DNA of 64,000 nucleotides from Gammaproteobacteria bacterium. Its GTDB lineage: Bacteria > Pseudomonadota > Gammaproteobacteria > UBA4575. The notes beneath the pieces are model-generated. The model had not been told where the DNA came from, made no database searches, and saw only the letters and a list, made by a program, of their open reading frames with translations. Shown here one piece after another: positions 9,546 through 18,647 of the stretch; position 1 is the stretch's first letter; every line of letters starts with the position of its first letter. The DNA is taken from assembly GCA_011523795.1 (NCBI GenBank), contig WTFY01000003.1, forward strand, positions 186,001 to 250,000, read 5' to 3'. The translations under genes were made by a program, and so were the position numbers.

Positions 9546-9742
9546 TCATGCTTTCCTTTCATGCCGATCTCTGTGGACTGGTGCCGTTCTCTCAGGAAAT
9601 GTACTCGATAATTTGTTGAAGTTTAACCCAATCTTTACTATGGGACGTTTCGCATGCGCAACCAAGAGCCTGGGCCTATGCTCAGGCAGGATCTGCCCGG
9701 ACACTGCGGCAGGCTGACAGGGCGCATATCCGGAAGATCACC

Positions 9743-10645
9743 ATGCAACGTGCGGAACCTTTGGACTGGCTGAGCCTTGTCGCCCTGACGGTGATGTTCG
9801 GAAGCGCATTCATGCTTATCAAGCTGGCGGTTCAGGAGTTGCCGCCTTCGATAGTGGCCACTGCCAGAATCGAGGTGGCAGCCATCCTGTTGCTTGGGAT
9901 TGCACTGCTTCGGAAAGTATCCTTCGGCTTCCTGCGCTCCTCCTGGCTGCTGGTCATTTCCCTTGCCATATTTGGAAATTGCCTTCCATTCTACCTGATC
10001 AGCTGGGGGCAGCAGAAAATTGACAGCAGTGTAGCGGGAATATTGATGGCGGTGATGCCGCTGGCTACGATCGTACTGGCACGTTACTTTGTGCCGGGGG
10101 AAAAGCTCAAGCCGATGCAGGTGCTTGGTTTTTTATCGGGCTTTGGCGGGGTCCTGGTGTTATTGGGGCCTGCAGCCATTGCTGAATTTGGTAACAGTGC
10201 CCAGGTGTTTTTCCCGATGCTGGCAGTTCTCGCCGGGGCGTTGTGCTATGCAGTCAACACGATTATTGCCAAGCATCTGCCTGACGAGAGCCTGCTGGCC
10301 GTTTCTGCCGCTGTTCTAGTCATTGCCGGCCTGATTATGCTGCCGGCCTGGTTTCTTACCGGGCAGGACGTGGAAATCAGGCTGTTCAGCACTGGGGTTT
10401 TTTCCGTGATTCTTCTGGGTGTGTTTCCCACAGCAATCGCTACATTGATTTACTTTGCCCTTATCGCGCGTGCAGGACCCTCCTTCCTGTCGCAAAGTAA
10501 CTATCTGATACCCGTCTGGGCAGTATTCATGGGCACGGTTTTCCTTGGTGAGCCCCTCAATATCCGGGCTTATTTCGCGCTGGCTATCATACTGGCAAGT
10601 GTTGCATTGGCCGGGCGCAGAAGCCCGTCGGTGAACAAGCTTTGA
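9743..10645 (+). CDS. DMT-superfamily (EamA) transporter
   Basis: 300 aa, about ten predicted membrane helices in two EamA repeats (roughly residues 9-140 and 155-295). Recognisable elements are the FGSAFMLIKLAV start of the first repeat and FLSQSNYLIPVWAVFMG with the FLGEPL glutamate near the end of the second. The family exports amino acids, metabolites or drugs by proton antiport; the substrate cannot be inferred. A GGAAG ribosome site precedes the ATG at 9743. It stands alone; the roughly 200 bases before and after hold no other gene. Confidence 0.85.
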   Translation: MQRAEPLDWLSLVALTVMFGSAFMLIKLAVQELPPSIVATARIEVAAILLLGIALLRKVSFGFLRSSWLLVISLAIFGNCLPFYLISWGQQKIDSSVAGILMAVMPLATIVLARYFVPGEKLKPMQVLGFLSGFGGVLVLLGPAAIAEFGNSAQVFFPMLAVLAGALCYAVNTIIAKHLPDESLLAVSAAVLVIAGLIMLPAWFLTGQDVEIRLFSTGVFSVILLGVFPTAIATLIYFALIARAGPSFLSQSNYLIPVWAVFMGTVFLGEPLNIRAYFALAIILASVALAGRRSPSVNKL

Positions 10646-10852
10646 CGGAACTGTCGATTCCAGGGAAGGCTTCGTTTATGCAAAAGAACGTACCTGGTCC
10701 TCACCAGGCCTGGGTTTTCCGGGTCTAAAGCCAGGCGACCGATGATGTACGTGCGAGCTACGCTGAAGGTACTTGAACCGGAAGTCCCTGCCAAATGGAA
10801 CCAAACCCCCTGATCAGGTAGATGGGTTACTCCAGACCGGCCGGTTTCGAGT

Positions 10853-11350
10853 TCAATTTCGGTTGATGAACTCTTCCAGGGCCTTCGTGTTCAACGGCCC
10901 CACATGATGAGTGGCCAGCTGCCCCTTGGGGTCATATACCAGGTATGTGGGAGTGCCCTGCAGCAATTTTGAAGTTGCAATGTTGTACTGAAATGCAACA
11001 ACGATGGATTCCCCGACCAGGCTTTCAAAGGTCATGGGCATTTCCTCTATATGTTGCCTGATCTTTTCGATCTGTGAATAACCGTCCAGTGAAACGCCAA
11101 GGACTATAGCATCCGAATCGCTGTGACGAGTGTGAAAGTCAGATATGGCCGGGTATTCACGGATACAGATGCTGCAATCGGATTTCCACAGCATCACGAG
11201 TGTCCATTTCCCCGCTTCAAATTGCTCAGAAAATGTTGTGAACTTGCCTTCCAGCGTCCTGACTTCAGTCCAGCCTGATGCGTACGCGGCACCGACACCA
11301 AGGGAAAGCGAACATATCAGGAAACAAAAAAATCTTCTGGCGTTTACCAT
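10853..11350 (-). CDS. Exported TlpA-like thioredoxin-fold protein
   Basis: 165 aa. The N-terminal signal sequence (FFCFLICSLSLGVGAAYASG, cleaved near residue 25) sends it to the periplasm. The active-site motif is CSIC in LWKSDCSICIREYPA, followed by the family aspartate/glycine strand VLGVSLDGY and a cis-proline region LLQGTPTYLVYDPKG. TlpA/ResA-type proteins reduce disulfides, for example in apocytochrome c or copper chaperones. With several c-type haem proteins encoded in this window, a cytochrome-maturation role is possible but not shown. It is transcribed divergently from the PEP-mutase-family gene. Confidence 0.8.
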   Translation of the reverse strand: MVNARRFFCFLICSLSLGVGAAYASGWTEVRTLEGKFTTFSEQFEAGKWTLVMLWKSDCSICIREYPAISDFHTRHSDSDAIVLGVSLDGYSQIEKIRQHIEEMPMTFESLVGESIVVAFQYNIATSKLLQGTPTYLVYDPKGQLATHHVGPLNTKALEEFINRN

Positions 11351-11469
11351 GCAGGATATAATTTTGATAGATGTTCAGGCCAAGTAAGGGTCTTGAATGG
11401 TCAATTGATACGTATAGTACATAAGCTATCCAACTTTTTCCCGAACTTAATAAATTACGGAGTACATAC

Positions 11470-12330
11470 ATGGCGAAACGCAGTGTCAGGGAGGTTCTGG
11501 ACCAGGCGGGTTCGCTCGCCTTTCCAGGGATTTACGATCCGCTGTCTGCAATCATTGCAGAACAGGCGGGGTTTCCATTGGGCTTTATTTCAGGGTATTC
11601 GCTTGCAGCCTCATCCATTGGTGAACCGGACTTTGGCCTGCTCACCCAGACCGAGGTGGTCGAGCAGGCTCGCAAAATCTGTGCCAGCGTGTCAATTCCA
11701 GTCATTGTCGATGCAGATACCGGGTACGGGAATCCACTCAATGTGTACAGGACTGTTAAACTCCTGATCGATGCCGGTGCCGCGGGCTGCTTTCTGGAAG
11801 ATCAGGTCTGGCCCAAAAAATGCGGTCACATGCGCAACAAGAAGGTCATATCCAGAGAGGATTATCTGCAGAAAATTAGGGCAGCAGTGGATGCCAGGAA
11901 GGGTACCGATTTTTTCATTGTTGCACGCACGGATGCGGAGGCCGTGCACGGACTCGGCGAGGCACTCGCACGCGTGAAGGAAGCATGTGAACTGGGTGCG
12001 GATGCGAGTTTTGTGGAGGCTCCCGGATCGGTTGACCAGCTCAGGGAAATAGGGCAGCAAGCTCCCAAACCGCTGGTAGCCAACATGATTGAAGGAGGCA
12101 AGACGCCTGTACTTCCAAAAGAGCAGCTGGCAGCGCTGGGTTTTGACCTGATTCTATACCCGCTGACAGGACTGTTTGCGGCAAGCCATGCACTTCGAAA
12201 CTTCTACTCGTATTTGCATGAAAACGGAACCACGCTCGGAATTGAGAGTGACTTGTTTCGCTTTTCAGAGTTCAATGAACTGATTGGCGTGGAAGAGAAA
12301 TACAGGCTTGCCGAGAAATATGGGGAATAG
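11470..12330 (+). CDS. Isocitrate lyase / PEP mutase superfamily enzyme
   Basis: 286 aa, TIM-barrel C-C bond lyase. Metal-binding and catalytic elements are visible: VDADTGYGNP near residue 80, FLEDQVWPKKCGHM near residue 105 (the family K/R-CGH motif, with the catalytic cysteine) and the arginine in FIVARTDA. The length and the KKCGH sequence place it with the 2-methylisocitrate lyase / oxaloacetate decarboxylase / carboxyphosphonoenolpyruvate mutase subgroup, not with true isocitrate lyase (over 430 aa). The neighbouring convergent gene encodes a dicarboxylate-type transporter, which weakly suggests a dicarboxylic-acid substrate. No phosphonate genes are near. Confidence 0.83.
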   Translation: MAKRSVREVLDQAGSLAFPGIYDPLSAIIAEQAGFPLGFISGYSLAASSIGEPDFGLLTQTEVVEQARKICASVSIPVIVDADTGYGNPLNVYRTVKLLIDAGAAGCFLEDQVWPKKCGHMRNKKVISREDYLQKIRAAVDARKGTDFFIVARTDAEAVHGLGEALARVKEACELGADASFVEAPGSVDQLREIGQQAPKPLVANMIEGGKTPVLPKEQLAALGFDLILYPLTGLFAASHALRNFYSYLHENGTTLGIESDLFRFSEFNELIGVEEKYRLAEKYGE

Positions 12331-12339
12331 CAGGAAAAA

Positions 12340-13860
12340 TTATCCGGCAACCAGCCTGATCATGATGCTGCTCAGATAATAGGCCAGCAGGGTAATTACT
12401 GCCAGGCAGATGAGGTTCAGCCAGAGACCAGTGCTTCGCATCTGCCGGGATGTGATGTGTCCCGAACCGAAGACGATCGCGTTCGGTGGTGTTGCAACCG
12501 GCAGCATGAATGCACAACTTGCTGCGATGGATGCCGGGATCACGAGGGTATAGGGATGGATATTCAGCGCCGGGGCAATGGCAGCAAGTACCGGGATCAG
12601 CGTGGCAGTGGTCGCAGTATTTGAAGTCAATTCTGTAAGGAACACGACGGCGCCCACGATGGCCAGCAGAATCAGGAACATGGGCAGGAACGACAAATCC
12701 GATGCCTGGGCGCCAATAAACTCCGTAACACCATTGGCCTGTACGGCTCGGGCGAGGCTTAATCCCCCGCCCAGCAGAAACAGGATACCCCAGGGCAGAC
12801 TCTTCAGGTCTTCCCATTGCAACAGGCTGCGATGCGCACCGCTTCTGGACGGTATGACAAACAGCATTATAGCCCCCAGCATGGCAATACCGGCATCGGA
12901 AAGCCCCTTGAGCGGTGCAAATATCTGCCCGTCCAGCGTAATTTCAACACCCTGCAGGTAGGCACGAGACAGCCACAGAAAAACTGTAAAACCGAACACG
13001 CCCAGCACGGCCTTTTCCTGGTAGCTAAGTGGTCCCATGGCCTGCATTTTTCTTTCCAGGGATTTTGCAGGGTCGGGAAGGTTGATTCTGTCGACTTTAT
13101 AGATGATTTTTGTAAGCAGCAGCCAGCAGATCGGAAGCAGTACCAGTACGATCGGAAGGCCAATCTGTGACCACTCAAGAAAGCTTATGTCCTGCTGGTA
13201 CGGTGTATCGATCGCATCCCGGATGAAGGACACGACAAATGAATTCGGCATGGTTCCAATGATGGTAGCAACCCCGCCGATCGATGCGGAGTAGGCGATG
13301 GCCAGCATGATGCAGGTCGAGAATGTCAGGTCCTTGCCTCGGCTGTTTTCATGGAGTGCCACCAGACCAATGACACTCAGTCCGATAGGCAGCATCATGG
13401 CCGTGGTTGCGGTATTGGAAATGAATGCGCTCAAAAAGGCCGTCACGAGCATGAAACCACCCACTATGCGGGAAGGGGTGTTTCCAACCCGGCTCAAGAT
13501 TCCCAGCGCAATTCGCCTGTCCAGCCCCCAGCGCTGGATGGCTGTTGCAATAAGGAACCCGCCAAGCAGAAGAAAAATTATGTGGGATGCATAGGGAGCC
13601 GCAGCAGCCTTGATCGTGCTCACATTCAATACAGGAAACAACGTAACCGGCAACAGCGCGGTAACACGAATGTCGGTCGCCTCGGTAAGCCACCAGATTG
13701 CCATCCACACCAGCATGGCAAGGGTGGCCCTTGCCGAATGCCCAAAAGCGATCATGTCCCCTGTGCCACCTAGGTATTGCTCGGGAAGCAGTATATAAGC
13801 GATAAGCGCAAAAACCGGCCCGGCACCCAGGCAAATCGTCTTGGCACGGGGAGTTTTCAT
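12340..13860 (-). CDS. SLC13/DASS family anion:Na+ symporter
   Basis: 506 aa with about 11-12 membrane segments in two inverted repeats. The two family SNT signatures are visible: FISNTATTAMMLPIG near residue 147 and LTSNTATTATLIPVL near residue 420. Both belong to the sodium- and substrate-binding tips. The family moves di- and tricarboxylates, sulfate or taurine-like anions with sodium; the exact substrate is not readable. The gene converges with the PEP-mutase-family gene (10 bases between stops) and is transcribed away from moaA. Confidence 0.87.
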   Translation of the reverse strand: MKTPRAKTICLGAGPVFALIAYILLPEQYLGGTGDMIAFGHSARATLAMLVWMAIWWLTEATDIRVTALLPVTLFPVLNVSTIKAAAAPYASHIIFLLLGGFLIATAIQRWGLDRRIALGILSRVGNTPSRIVGGFMLVTAFLSAFISNTATTAMMLPIGLSVIGLVALHENSRGKDLTFSTCIMLAIAYSASIGGVATIIGTMPNSFVVSFIRDAIDTPYQQDISFLEWSQIGLPIVLVLLPICWLLLTKIIYKVDRINLPDPAKSLERKMQAMGPLSYQEKAVLGVFGFTVFLWLSRAYLQGVEITLDGQIFAPLKGLSDAGIAMLGAIMLFVIPSRSGAHRSLLQWEDLKSLPWGILFLLGGGLSLARAVQANGVTEFIGAQASDLSFLPMFLILLAIVGAVVFLTELTSNTATTATLIPVLAAIAPALNIHPYTLVIPASIAASCAFMLPVATPPNAIVFGSGHITSRQMRSTGLWLNLICLAVITLLAYYLSSIMIRLVAG

Positions 13861-13938
13861 ATTTCAGCAAGGTGAAGTTTTGTTATGATTCAGTCGCATG
13901 TTTAGCAAAAAGCTGTTTGCCCAGGTACTTATCGGATA

Positions 13939-14961
13939 ATGGAAAACTCTTCACAAACCATGGACACCTTCATGCGTCCGCTGAGAGATCTCAGGATTTC
14001 AGTTACAGACAGATGTAATTTTCGCTGTACATATTGCATGCCGAAAGAGGTGTTTAACGCCGATTATAAGTTCTTACGCAGGGAACAGTTGTTAAATTTC
14101 GAAGAGATTGTAAGGATTTCGAAAATATTTGTTGGGCTGGGAGTGAGGAAGATACGCTTGACAGGAGGTGAGCCCCTCTTGCGAAAAGACATTCCTGTGC
14201 TGATTCGCCAGCTTGCAGATATCAGTTCGATAGAGGATATCAGCCTGACCACCAATGGCGTGCTGCTTACGGAAAAGCTTGCCCAAGAGTTGAAGGAAGC
14301 TGGTTTGAAACGCATAACGATCAGCCTGGATACGCTGGACCAGGACGTATTCTGCCGCATCAGTGATGTCAGGGCCGATGTCAATCAGGTGCTACAGGCT
14401 ATCGGACACGCTGAATCTGCCGGGCTTGCACCGATCAAGATCAATGCTGTCGTGAAAAAGGGTGTCAATGAATCCTCAATCTTGCCCATGGCGAGGTACT
14501 TTCATGGCAGCAGGAAGATCTTGCGATTTATCGAGTTCATGGATGTAGGGCACACCAATCACTGGAAACTCGATGACGTATTCCCGGCAGCCGATATCGT
14601 TCGCGAAATTCGCAAGGAATTTCAAATAAGACCTGCAGAGGCCAACTATCGGGGCGAAGTGGCCAAGAGATGGCTGTACGAAGACGGAGGAGGAGAGATA
14701 GGAATTATCTCTTCTGTCACGCAACCGTTTTGCAGAAGCTGCACACGGGCGAGGTTATCTGCTGAAGGAAAGCTGTTCACATGCCTGTTTGCGACCAAGG
14801 GGTATGATTTGAGACACTTGTTGCGTGAAGGCGCAGATGATAAATACATCGCTGCTGTGATAGGGTCCATGTGGGAAAAGCGTGACGACCGCTATTCAGA
14901 AATTCGCACATCGGAAACAGTCTTGCTGCCCAAAGTGGAAATGTCATATATCGGCGGGTAA
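13939..14961 (+). CDS. moaA: GTP 3',8-cyclase MoaA (molybdenum cofactor biosynthesis)
   Basis: 340-aa radical-SAM enzyme that converts GTP to (8S)-3',8-cyclo-7,8-dihydroguanosine 5'-triphosphate, the first step of molybdopterin synthesis. The N-terminal 4Fe-4S motif is CNFRCTYC near residue 26. The second cluster motif is CRSC near residue 266 with a further cysteine in LFTCLFA. The conserved LTGGEPLLR segment is present, and the protein ends in the functionally important GG pair (SYIGG). Length and motif spacing are standard. No other moa gene adjoins it; tRNA-Cys begins 101 bases downstream. Confidence 0.95.
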   Translation: MENSSQTMDTFMRPLRDLRISVTDRCNFRCTYCMPKEVFNADYKFLRREQLLNFEEIVRISKIFVGLGVRKIRLTGGEPLLRKDIPVLIRQLADISSIEDISLTTNGVLLTEKLAQELKEAGLKRITISLDTLDQDVFCRISDVRADVNQVLQAIGHAESAGLAPIKINAVVKKGVNESSILPMARYFHGSRKILRFIEFMDVGHTNHWKLDDVFPAADIVREIRKEFQIRPAEANYRGEVAKRWLYEDGGGEIGIISSVTQPFCRSCTRARLSAEGKLFTCLFATKGYDLRHLLREGADDKYIAAVIGSMWEKRDDRYSEIRTSETVLLPKVEMSYIGG

Positions 14962-15062
14962 GTGGCTGGTTTGGCTGGATAAGGAGTCAAAAACCTGCCC
15001 AGGAAAAGGTCAATGCTTGAATCCTGGGAATGTAACGATCATGCTTGCAATCGGTTCACAAA

Positions 15063-15136
15063 GGCTAGGTGGCAGAGTGGTGATGCAGCGGCCTGCAAAG
15101 CCGTCTATACCGGTTCGATTCCGGTCCTAGCCTCCA
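15063..15136 (+). tRNA. tRNA-Cys (anticodon GCA), integration target
   Basis: The cloverleaf is clear. The acceptor arms GGCTAGG (15063-15069) and CCTAGCC (15126-15132) pair, the anticodon loop reads CTGCAAA on a GCGGC/GCCGT stem, and the T-arm is CCGGTTCGATTCCGG. The discriminator is U, as required for cysteine, and CCA is encoded at 15134-15136. Its 3' end (15114-15136) is repeated at 22600-22621, so it is the attachment site of the element that follows. In many gammaproteobacteria tRNA-Cys lies directly before tRNA-Leu(UAA); here the pair is split by the element. No tRNA-Gly is found upstream. Confidence 0.95.
15114..15136 (+). repeat. attL: 3' end of tRNA-Cys
   Basis: Core attachment repeat, TTCGATTCCGGTCCTAG followed by CCTCCA. 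It covers the T-loop, acceptor strand and CCA end of tRNA-Cys, so integration preserves a functional tRNA. Its partner is at 22600-22621. Confidence 0.88.
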
Positions 15137-15262
15137 ATTGAACTATCCGAGGATGTCCGAAGAAATCCGATAAAGTACATAAATACACTGTAAAAACATG
15201 AAGTTAATAAATATTAATAATCCTATTCTGTCCAATGAGGTTTATTGACATCCAGAAAAAAT

Positions 15263-15283
15263 GACGGTACTTTTGACGGTATC
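15263..15283 (+). repeat. Paired 12-bp-period site near attL (probable integrase arm site)
   Basis: GACGGTA occurs at 15263 and again at 15275, a 12-bp period. An inverted copy (GTACCGTC) follows near 15303-15310, just before the chosen integrase start. The same double unit recurs near the right end at 22526-22546 (19 of 21 bases equal). Such ordered repeats beside att cores are what integrase arm-binding or autoregulatory sites look like. The function is inference. Confidence 0.55.
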
Positions 15284-15314
15284 TCTGGTTCAATTCAAAA
15301 AAGTACCGTCAAAA

Positions 15315-16550
15315 ATGACCCTGAACAATACACGCATCAAGACCGCCAAATCCAAGGTCAAAAACTACAAGATGGCCGACGGTGATGGCATGTATCTACT
15401 CGTAAAACCGAACGGTCGAAAGTACTGGCGCCTGGACTACCGTTTTCGCGGTAAGCGCAAGACCCTGGCCTTGGGGGTGTATCCAAAAGTCAGCCTCAAG
15501 GATGCACGCGAGAAGCGCAGAAAAGCCCGGATTCAACTCGAAAACGATCAGGATCCTGCTGAGGTGCGAAGGGAAGAGAAACAGGCTTTACGGGTAAATA
15601 ACTTTGAGGCTGTCGCTCGTCAGTGGTGGGAACACCACAAAGATACTTGGACGCCACTCCATACTGTCCGGGTACTCAAGCGTATGGAAAATAATATTTT
15701 CAGTGACTTGGGGCATTTGCATATTGATGAGATCACCCCCAAGCGAATCATTGCTGTGATCCGCAAGATCGAAGATCGAGGTGCACTGGATATGGCTAGC
15801 CGGACAAATCAGACAATCGGGGCCATTTGCCGTTTCGCCGTTCAGCAGGGAATTGCTACTCATAATCCTGCAGGAGATCTCACTGGCATTGTCAAACAAA
15901 GAAGGGTCCAGCATCATGCCTCGCTGCCTCGAGAAGAGCTTCCGGAGTTTTTGCGAGCCCTGGAATTTTACAGCGACCGAGGCCGCAAACTTACCCAACG
16001 TGCAATCAAGCTACTACTACTGACCTTTGTGCGTTCCGGCGAACTTCGCGGGGCTCGTTGGGAGGAGTTTGATCTTGAGGACAAGGTTTGGCGTATCCCA
16101 GCAGGTCGGATGAAGATGCGCAATGAGCACTTGGTCCCACTGTCCCGGCAAGCCTTGGAAGTGCTCGAACTGCTGCAAGGCATGACAGGCAAATACGAGC
16201 TAGTGTTCCCCTCCGAGCGTGATCGCCACCGCGAGATGTCAGACAACACGATGCGCCGGGCCATTTTCAAGTTGGGCTATGACGGCGCTCAAGAAGGCAA
16301 AAGCAAGGCGGTGCCGCACGGTTTCCGGGCGACTGCTTCATCGATCCTGAACGAGACCGGCTTCAACCCGGATGCCATTGAGCGCCAGCTGGGCCATGTG
16401 GAGCGCAACAGCGTAAGGGCCGCCTATACCTACCACGCCCGTTATTTAGATGAACGAAGGAAAATGATGCAATGGTGGGCCGATTACCTAGACGAGATGC
16501 GGGCCACCGGCAAGGTGATTCCGATCTTCTCCAAAGCGGCTAACGGTTAA
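15315..16550 (+). CDS. P4-type tyrosine integrase (DUF4102 N-terminus)
   Basis: 411 aa from the ATG at 15315. The in-frame ATG at 15261 would add 18 residues encoded by the repeat region, and the family domain begins directly after 15315. The N-terminal DUF4102 arm-binding domain shows KMADGDGMYLLVKPNGRKYW and LGVYPKVSLKDAREKR. The C-terminal catalytic domain has the first arginine in TFVRSGELRGARW, the HGFR box in VPHGFRATASSIL, the second histidine in QLGHVE and the nucleophilic tyrosine in AAYTYHARYLDERR. It catalyses integration and excision at the adjacent tRNA-Cys site. Confidence 0.93.
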   Translation: MTLNNTRIKTAKSKVKNYKMADGDGMYLLVKPNGRKYWRLDYRFRGKRKTLALGVYPKVSLKDAREKRRKARIQLENDQDPAEVRREEKQALRVNNFEAVARQWWEHHKDTWTPLHTVRVLKRMENNIFSDLGHLHIDEITPKRIIAVIRKIEDRGALDMASRTNQTIGAICRFAVQQGIATHNPAGDLTGIVKQRRVQHHASLPREELPEFLRALEFYSDRGRKLTQRAIKLLLLTFVRSGELRGARWEEFDLEDKVWRIPAGRMKMRNEHLVPLSRQALEVLELLQGMTGKYELVFPSERDRHREMSDNTMRRAIFKLGYDGAQEGKSKAVPHGFRATASSILNETGFNPDAIERQLGHVERNSVRAAYTYHARYLDERRKMMQWWADYLDEMRATGKVIPIFSKAANG

Positions 16551-16594
16551 GCGCAAAATGTCCCTCAGGTGTAGGCAAGCCAATGCTTTCTACA

Positions 16595-16816
16595 TTACGT
16601 CTGCTGCCTAGACTCGATCCACTCGATCACCGCCTGCTCGTGCCAGCCGACCGAGCGAGCCCCTGTGAGGCGAATCTGTTTCGGGAAGTTGCCCTTGGCA
16701 ATCTGGGTGTAGATGGTGGAGCGGGAGAGTCCGGTCATGCGCTGGACTTCCTTCAGTCGTACAATCCTGTAGTTCATGGGTGGGTGCCTCATGCTTTTTT
16801 CCGTTGCAATCTTCAT
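16595..16816 (-). CDS. AlpA-family (MerR-like HTH) regulator
   Basis: 73-aa small winged-helix DNA-binding protein. The diagnostic AlpA segment is RLKEVQRMTGLSRSTIYTQI followed by KGNFPKQIRLTGARSVGW and an AVIEWI helix. AlpA proteins activate integrase genes or act as excision factors of integrative elements. Its start lies 3 bases after the stop of the second recombinase (16819), so the two are translationally coupled. It converges with the P4-type integrase. A shorter start at 16777 (MNYRIV) is possible. Confidence 0.88.
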   Translation of the reverse strand: MKIATEKSMRHPPMNYRIVRLKEVQRMTGLSRSTIYTQIAKGNFPKQIRLTGARSVGWHEQAVIEWIESRQQT

Positions 16817-16818
16817 GG

Positions 16819-17685
16819 TTATCTTCCTAAGTAGGCTGTCGTTATTTGTGATCTCTCATGGCCTAGCTCCTGGCTGATGGTCATGCGTGCTTCCTGGTCC
16901 AGTTCCCTTTGTTCCGGACTCAGGGTTGTATGATTGGGTCCTCCCTGTGCAGGACAGTGCCAGCCGGTCAGCTCCTCGTAGCGTTCTTGGGCATAGGCAT
17001 GGCGTAGCCCATGCATGCTGGAGAGGCCTGCCCGTGTGGCATTCCCCTCGTAGACCCTCAGTTGCTGTACATAGCTTCGATGCGGCGGGATCAGTGAACC
17101 GAAGCCGACCAGGCTTCTTGCCTGATTGAGTACATCTCTTTGTGCTTCTGTTCGAATGGGGATGACTCTTGGCTTGCCGCCCTTCGTCCAACTCGCTTTC
17201 AGCTGGATGTGATCCCTTTTATCCGCATAACTGGGAGTAAACTTCATGGCTTCCTCCCTTCGCAGGCCAAAGGCCCGCTGCAGCTCCAGACTCATGCGCA
17301 CGTGTTCGTCCTTGACCTTTCCGAGTTGCTCCTGGGTAATGTCCCTGGCCTTGCTCTGGTTCGTCACGAACCTTCGATCCGGAATGCCATAGAACTCATT
17401 GGATCGGGCGATGACGTTCAGCTTGTTGACCTTTTCAGCCCACCAGCGAAGCGCGGCCATCCTGTTTTTTATGGTTCCGATGGAAAGATCCTTCTCCTGC
17501 CAGAGTTTGACCAGGGCCTCGATGTGCTTGGGCTTCAGGGACTTGGCCTGCATTCTCCGATAACCCATGGCATGTAGCTCGTTGGCGGCCAGGGTCAATA
17601 TCCGTTCTCTGTTTCTCTGTGTGGCATAGCTGCCTTCCCGGCAGTTCCTGCACAGCTGCTTCAAGTTGTAGTTCAAGTCTCTCAT
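16819..17685 (-). CDS. Second tyrosine recombinase (integrase-domain protein)
   Basis: 288 aa, a DNA breaking-rejoining enzyme of the type often found paired with AlpA on integrative elements. The N-terminal SAM-like core-binding domain (residues 10-110) contains CRNCREGSYATQRNRERIL. The catalytic part shows the first arginine in LQRAFGLRREEAMKF, the histidine/arginine box in MHGLRHAYAQERYEEL and the GH box in ELGHERSQITTAYLGR, with the tyrosine in TTAYLG close to the C-terminus. Its ATG is at 17685. Whether it acts on this element's ends or on another site is unclear; the P4-type enzyme at the tRNA is the likelier integrase. Confidence 0.82.
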   Translation of the reverse strand: MRDLNYNLKQLCRNCREGSYATQRNRERILTLAANELHAMGYRRMQAKSLKPKHIEALVKLWQEKDLSIGTIKNRMAALRWWAEKVNKLNVIARSNEFYGIPDRRFVTNQSKARDITQEQLGKVKDEHVRMSLELQRAFGLRREEAMKFTPSYADKRDHIQLKASWTKGGKPRVIPIRTEAQRDVLNQARSLVGFGSLIPPHRSYVQQLRVYEGNATRAGLSSMHGLRHAYAQERYEELTGWHCPAQGGPNHTTLSPEQRELDQEARMTISQELGHERSQITTAYLGR

Positions 17686-17800
17686 TGCGTGTTCTTTCCT
17701 TATCTGGTGAGTGTTTCTGGGCTACTGGCCGCCTGGGCGGTTCAGGATTCGCTTGTCGCGAATACGCTCATGGGACACGACTCCCAAAATGACTTGTCTG

Positions 17801-17841
17801 GGCCTCAGTTGAGGCCACACAGGTGCTCTTCAGTTGAAGAG
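17801..17841. repeat. Twin 16-bp palindromes with shared TCAGTTGA core
   Basis: GGCCTCAGTTGAGGCC (17801-17816) and CTCTTCAGTTGAAGAG (17826-17841) are each 7-bp inverted repeats around GT. They share the central TCAGTTGA but have different flanks, and their centres are 25 bases apart. They lie upstream of the second recombinase / alpA pair. They could be operators, recombination-factor sites or paired RNA hairpins. Confidence 0.5.
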
Positions 17842-18417
17842 TCGCCCCGTGTCAGGTCAATGTGCCCCTTGCAGGGACGATGCTTAAAAATGGTTACACA
17901 CCTCCTTTGAAGTTATGTGGGTACGTTCCACGGGATTGAAATAAAGGCCCTGTGCACAGATACCGATTACCTGATCCCGGGGATCAGACCGGTGTGCCGT
18001 ACACGTGGCTTTGATTGATGACACGCACAGGGAAGCCCCGCACATGCCTGTAGGCAAAATGCCTGAGATTGAAGATGGACAAGCCCAAGACCTGCCCGAA
18101 CGTTGAAAGCGGAGACGGGCCCAGTGGACCTGAATCCGCATGCCTGCTCCCTATAACAGAGAGACAAACTGAAGTTGAAGATGGACCGCAGCCTGTAAAG
18201 CTGGTGCACCTGTTTCGCGGTCCGAAGGTGCCTCGTTGCCGCTGATATACCGTAGCGGCGCCGGTACAAAACTGTTACGGGTCAGTATACCATTCGGTAT
18301 TCCCTTGTCACGGAAAATCTTCTTATCAAACCGCTAAGAGTCCGACGCCGTAATCTGCGGGGCATTCGCATCCAAAAATCGCACAGTACGGGGCTGCCTG
18401 CATTCGGGACCGATGTC

Positions 18418-18469
18418 CGGCCGCGTCACTCCAGCATTTCGCTTCGCTCCACTAGGAGTGACACGGCCG
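18418..18469. repeat. 15-bp inverted repeat (hairpin)
   Basis: CGGCCGCGTCACTCC at 18418-18432 pairs with GGAGTGACACGGCCG at 18455-18469 with a single mismatch, leaving a 22-base loop that contains GCTTCGCTCC. There is no T-run, so it is not an ordinary intrinsic terminator. It resembles a REP/MITE-like palindrome or an end of a small mobile unit. Confidence 0.55.
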
Positions 18470-18647
18470 CGCACGGAGTTGGACGGTGCGGAGAATGACC
18501 AGTCTGGGCCTAGGGGTGCGGTGCATACAGTTGCGGTGCAGCTGCTCACGTAGCCTCCAGTCATCACAAGTATCCGCCCTTGACTTGCACTATCCGGGTG
18601 CCATCTGTCCGGATGAGCCGAACACGGGCAGTGCTATAATTCCAGGC

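Larger units (their letters stand above)
17686..18647. other. Gene-poor 960-base stretch inside the element
   Basis: No convincing coding frame on either strand. It contains two small look-alike palindromes (17801-17841), a long inverted repeat (18418-18469) and two copies of a TTGAAGATGGAC motif (near 18069 and 18176, about 107 bases apart). TATAAT occurs at 18635-18640, only 7 bases before the Sel1 gene start and with no clear -35 box, so I do not call it a promoter. This may be regulatory or decayed sequence. Confidence 0.5.

Noticed and set aside
14962-15062. tRNA-Gly expected before tRNA-Cys by analogy to glyW-cysT-leuZ
   Set aside because: No cloverleaf or glycine anticodon stem could be formed there.
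18069-18187. Two TTGAAGATGGAC copies about 107 bases apart as regulatory elements
   Set aside because: Only two short copies, no symmetry, no nearby promoter.
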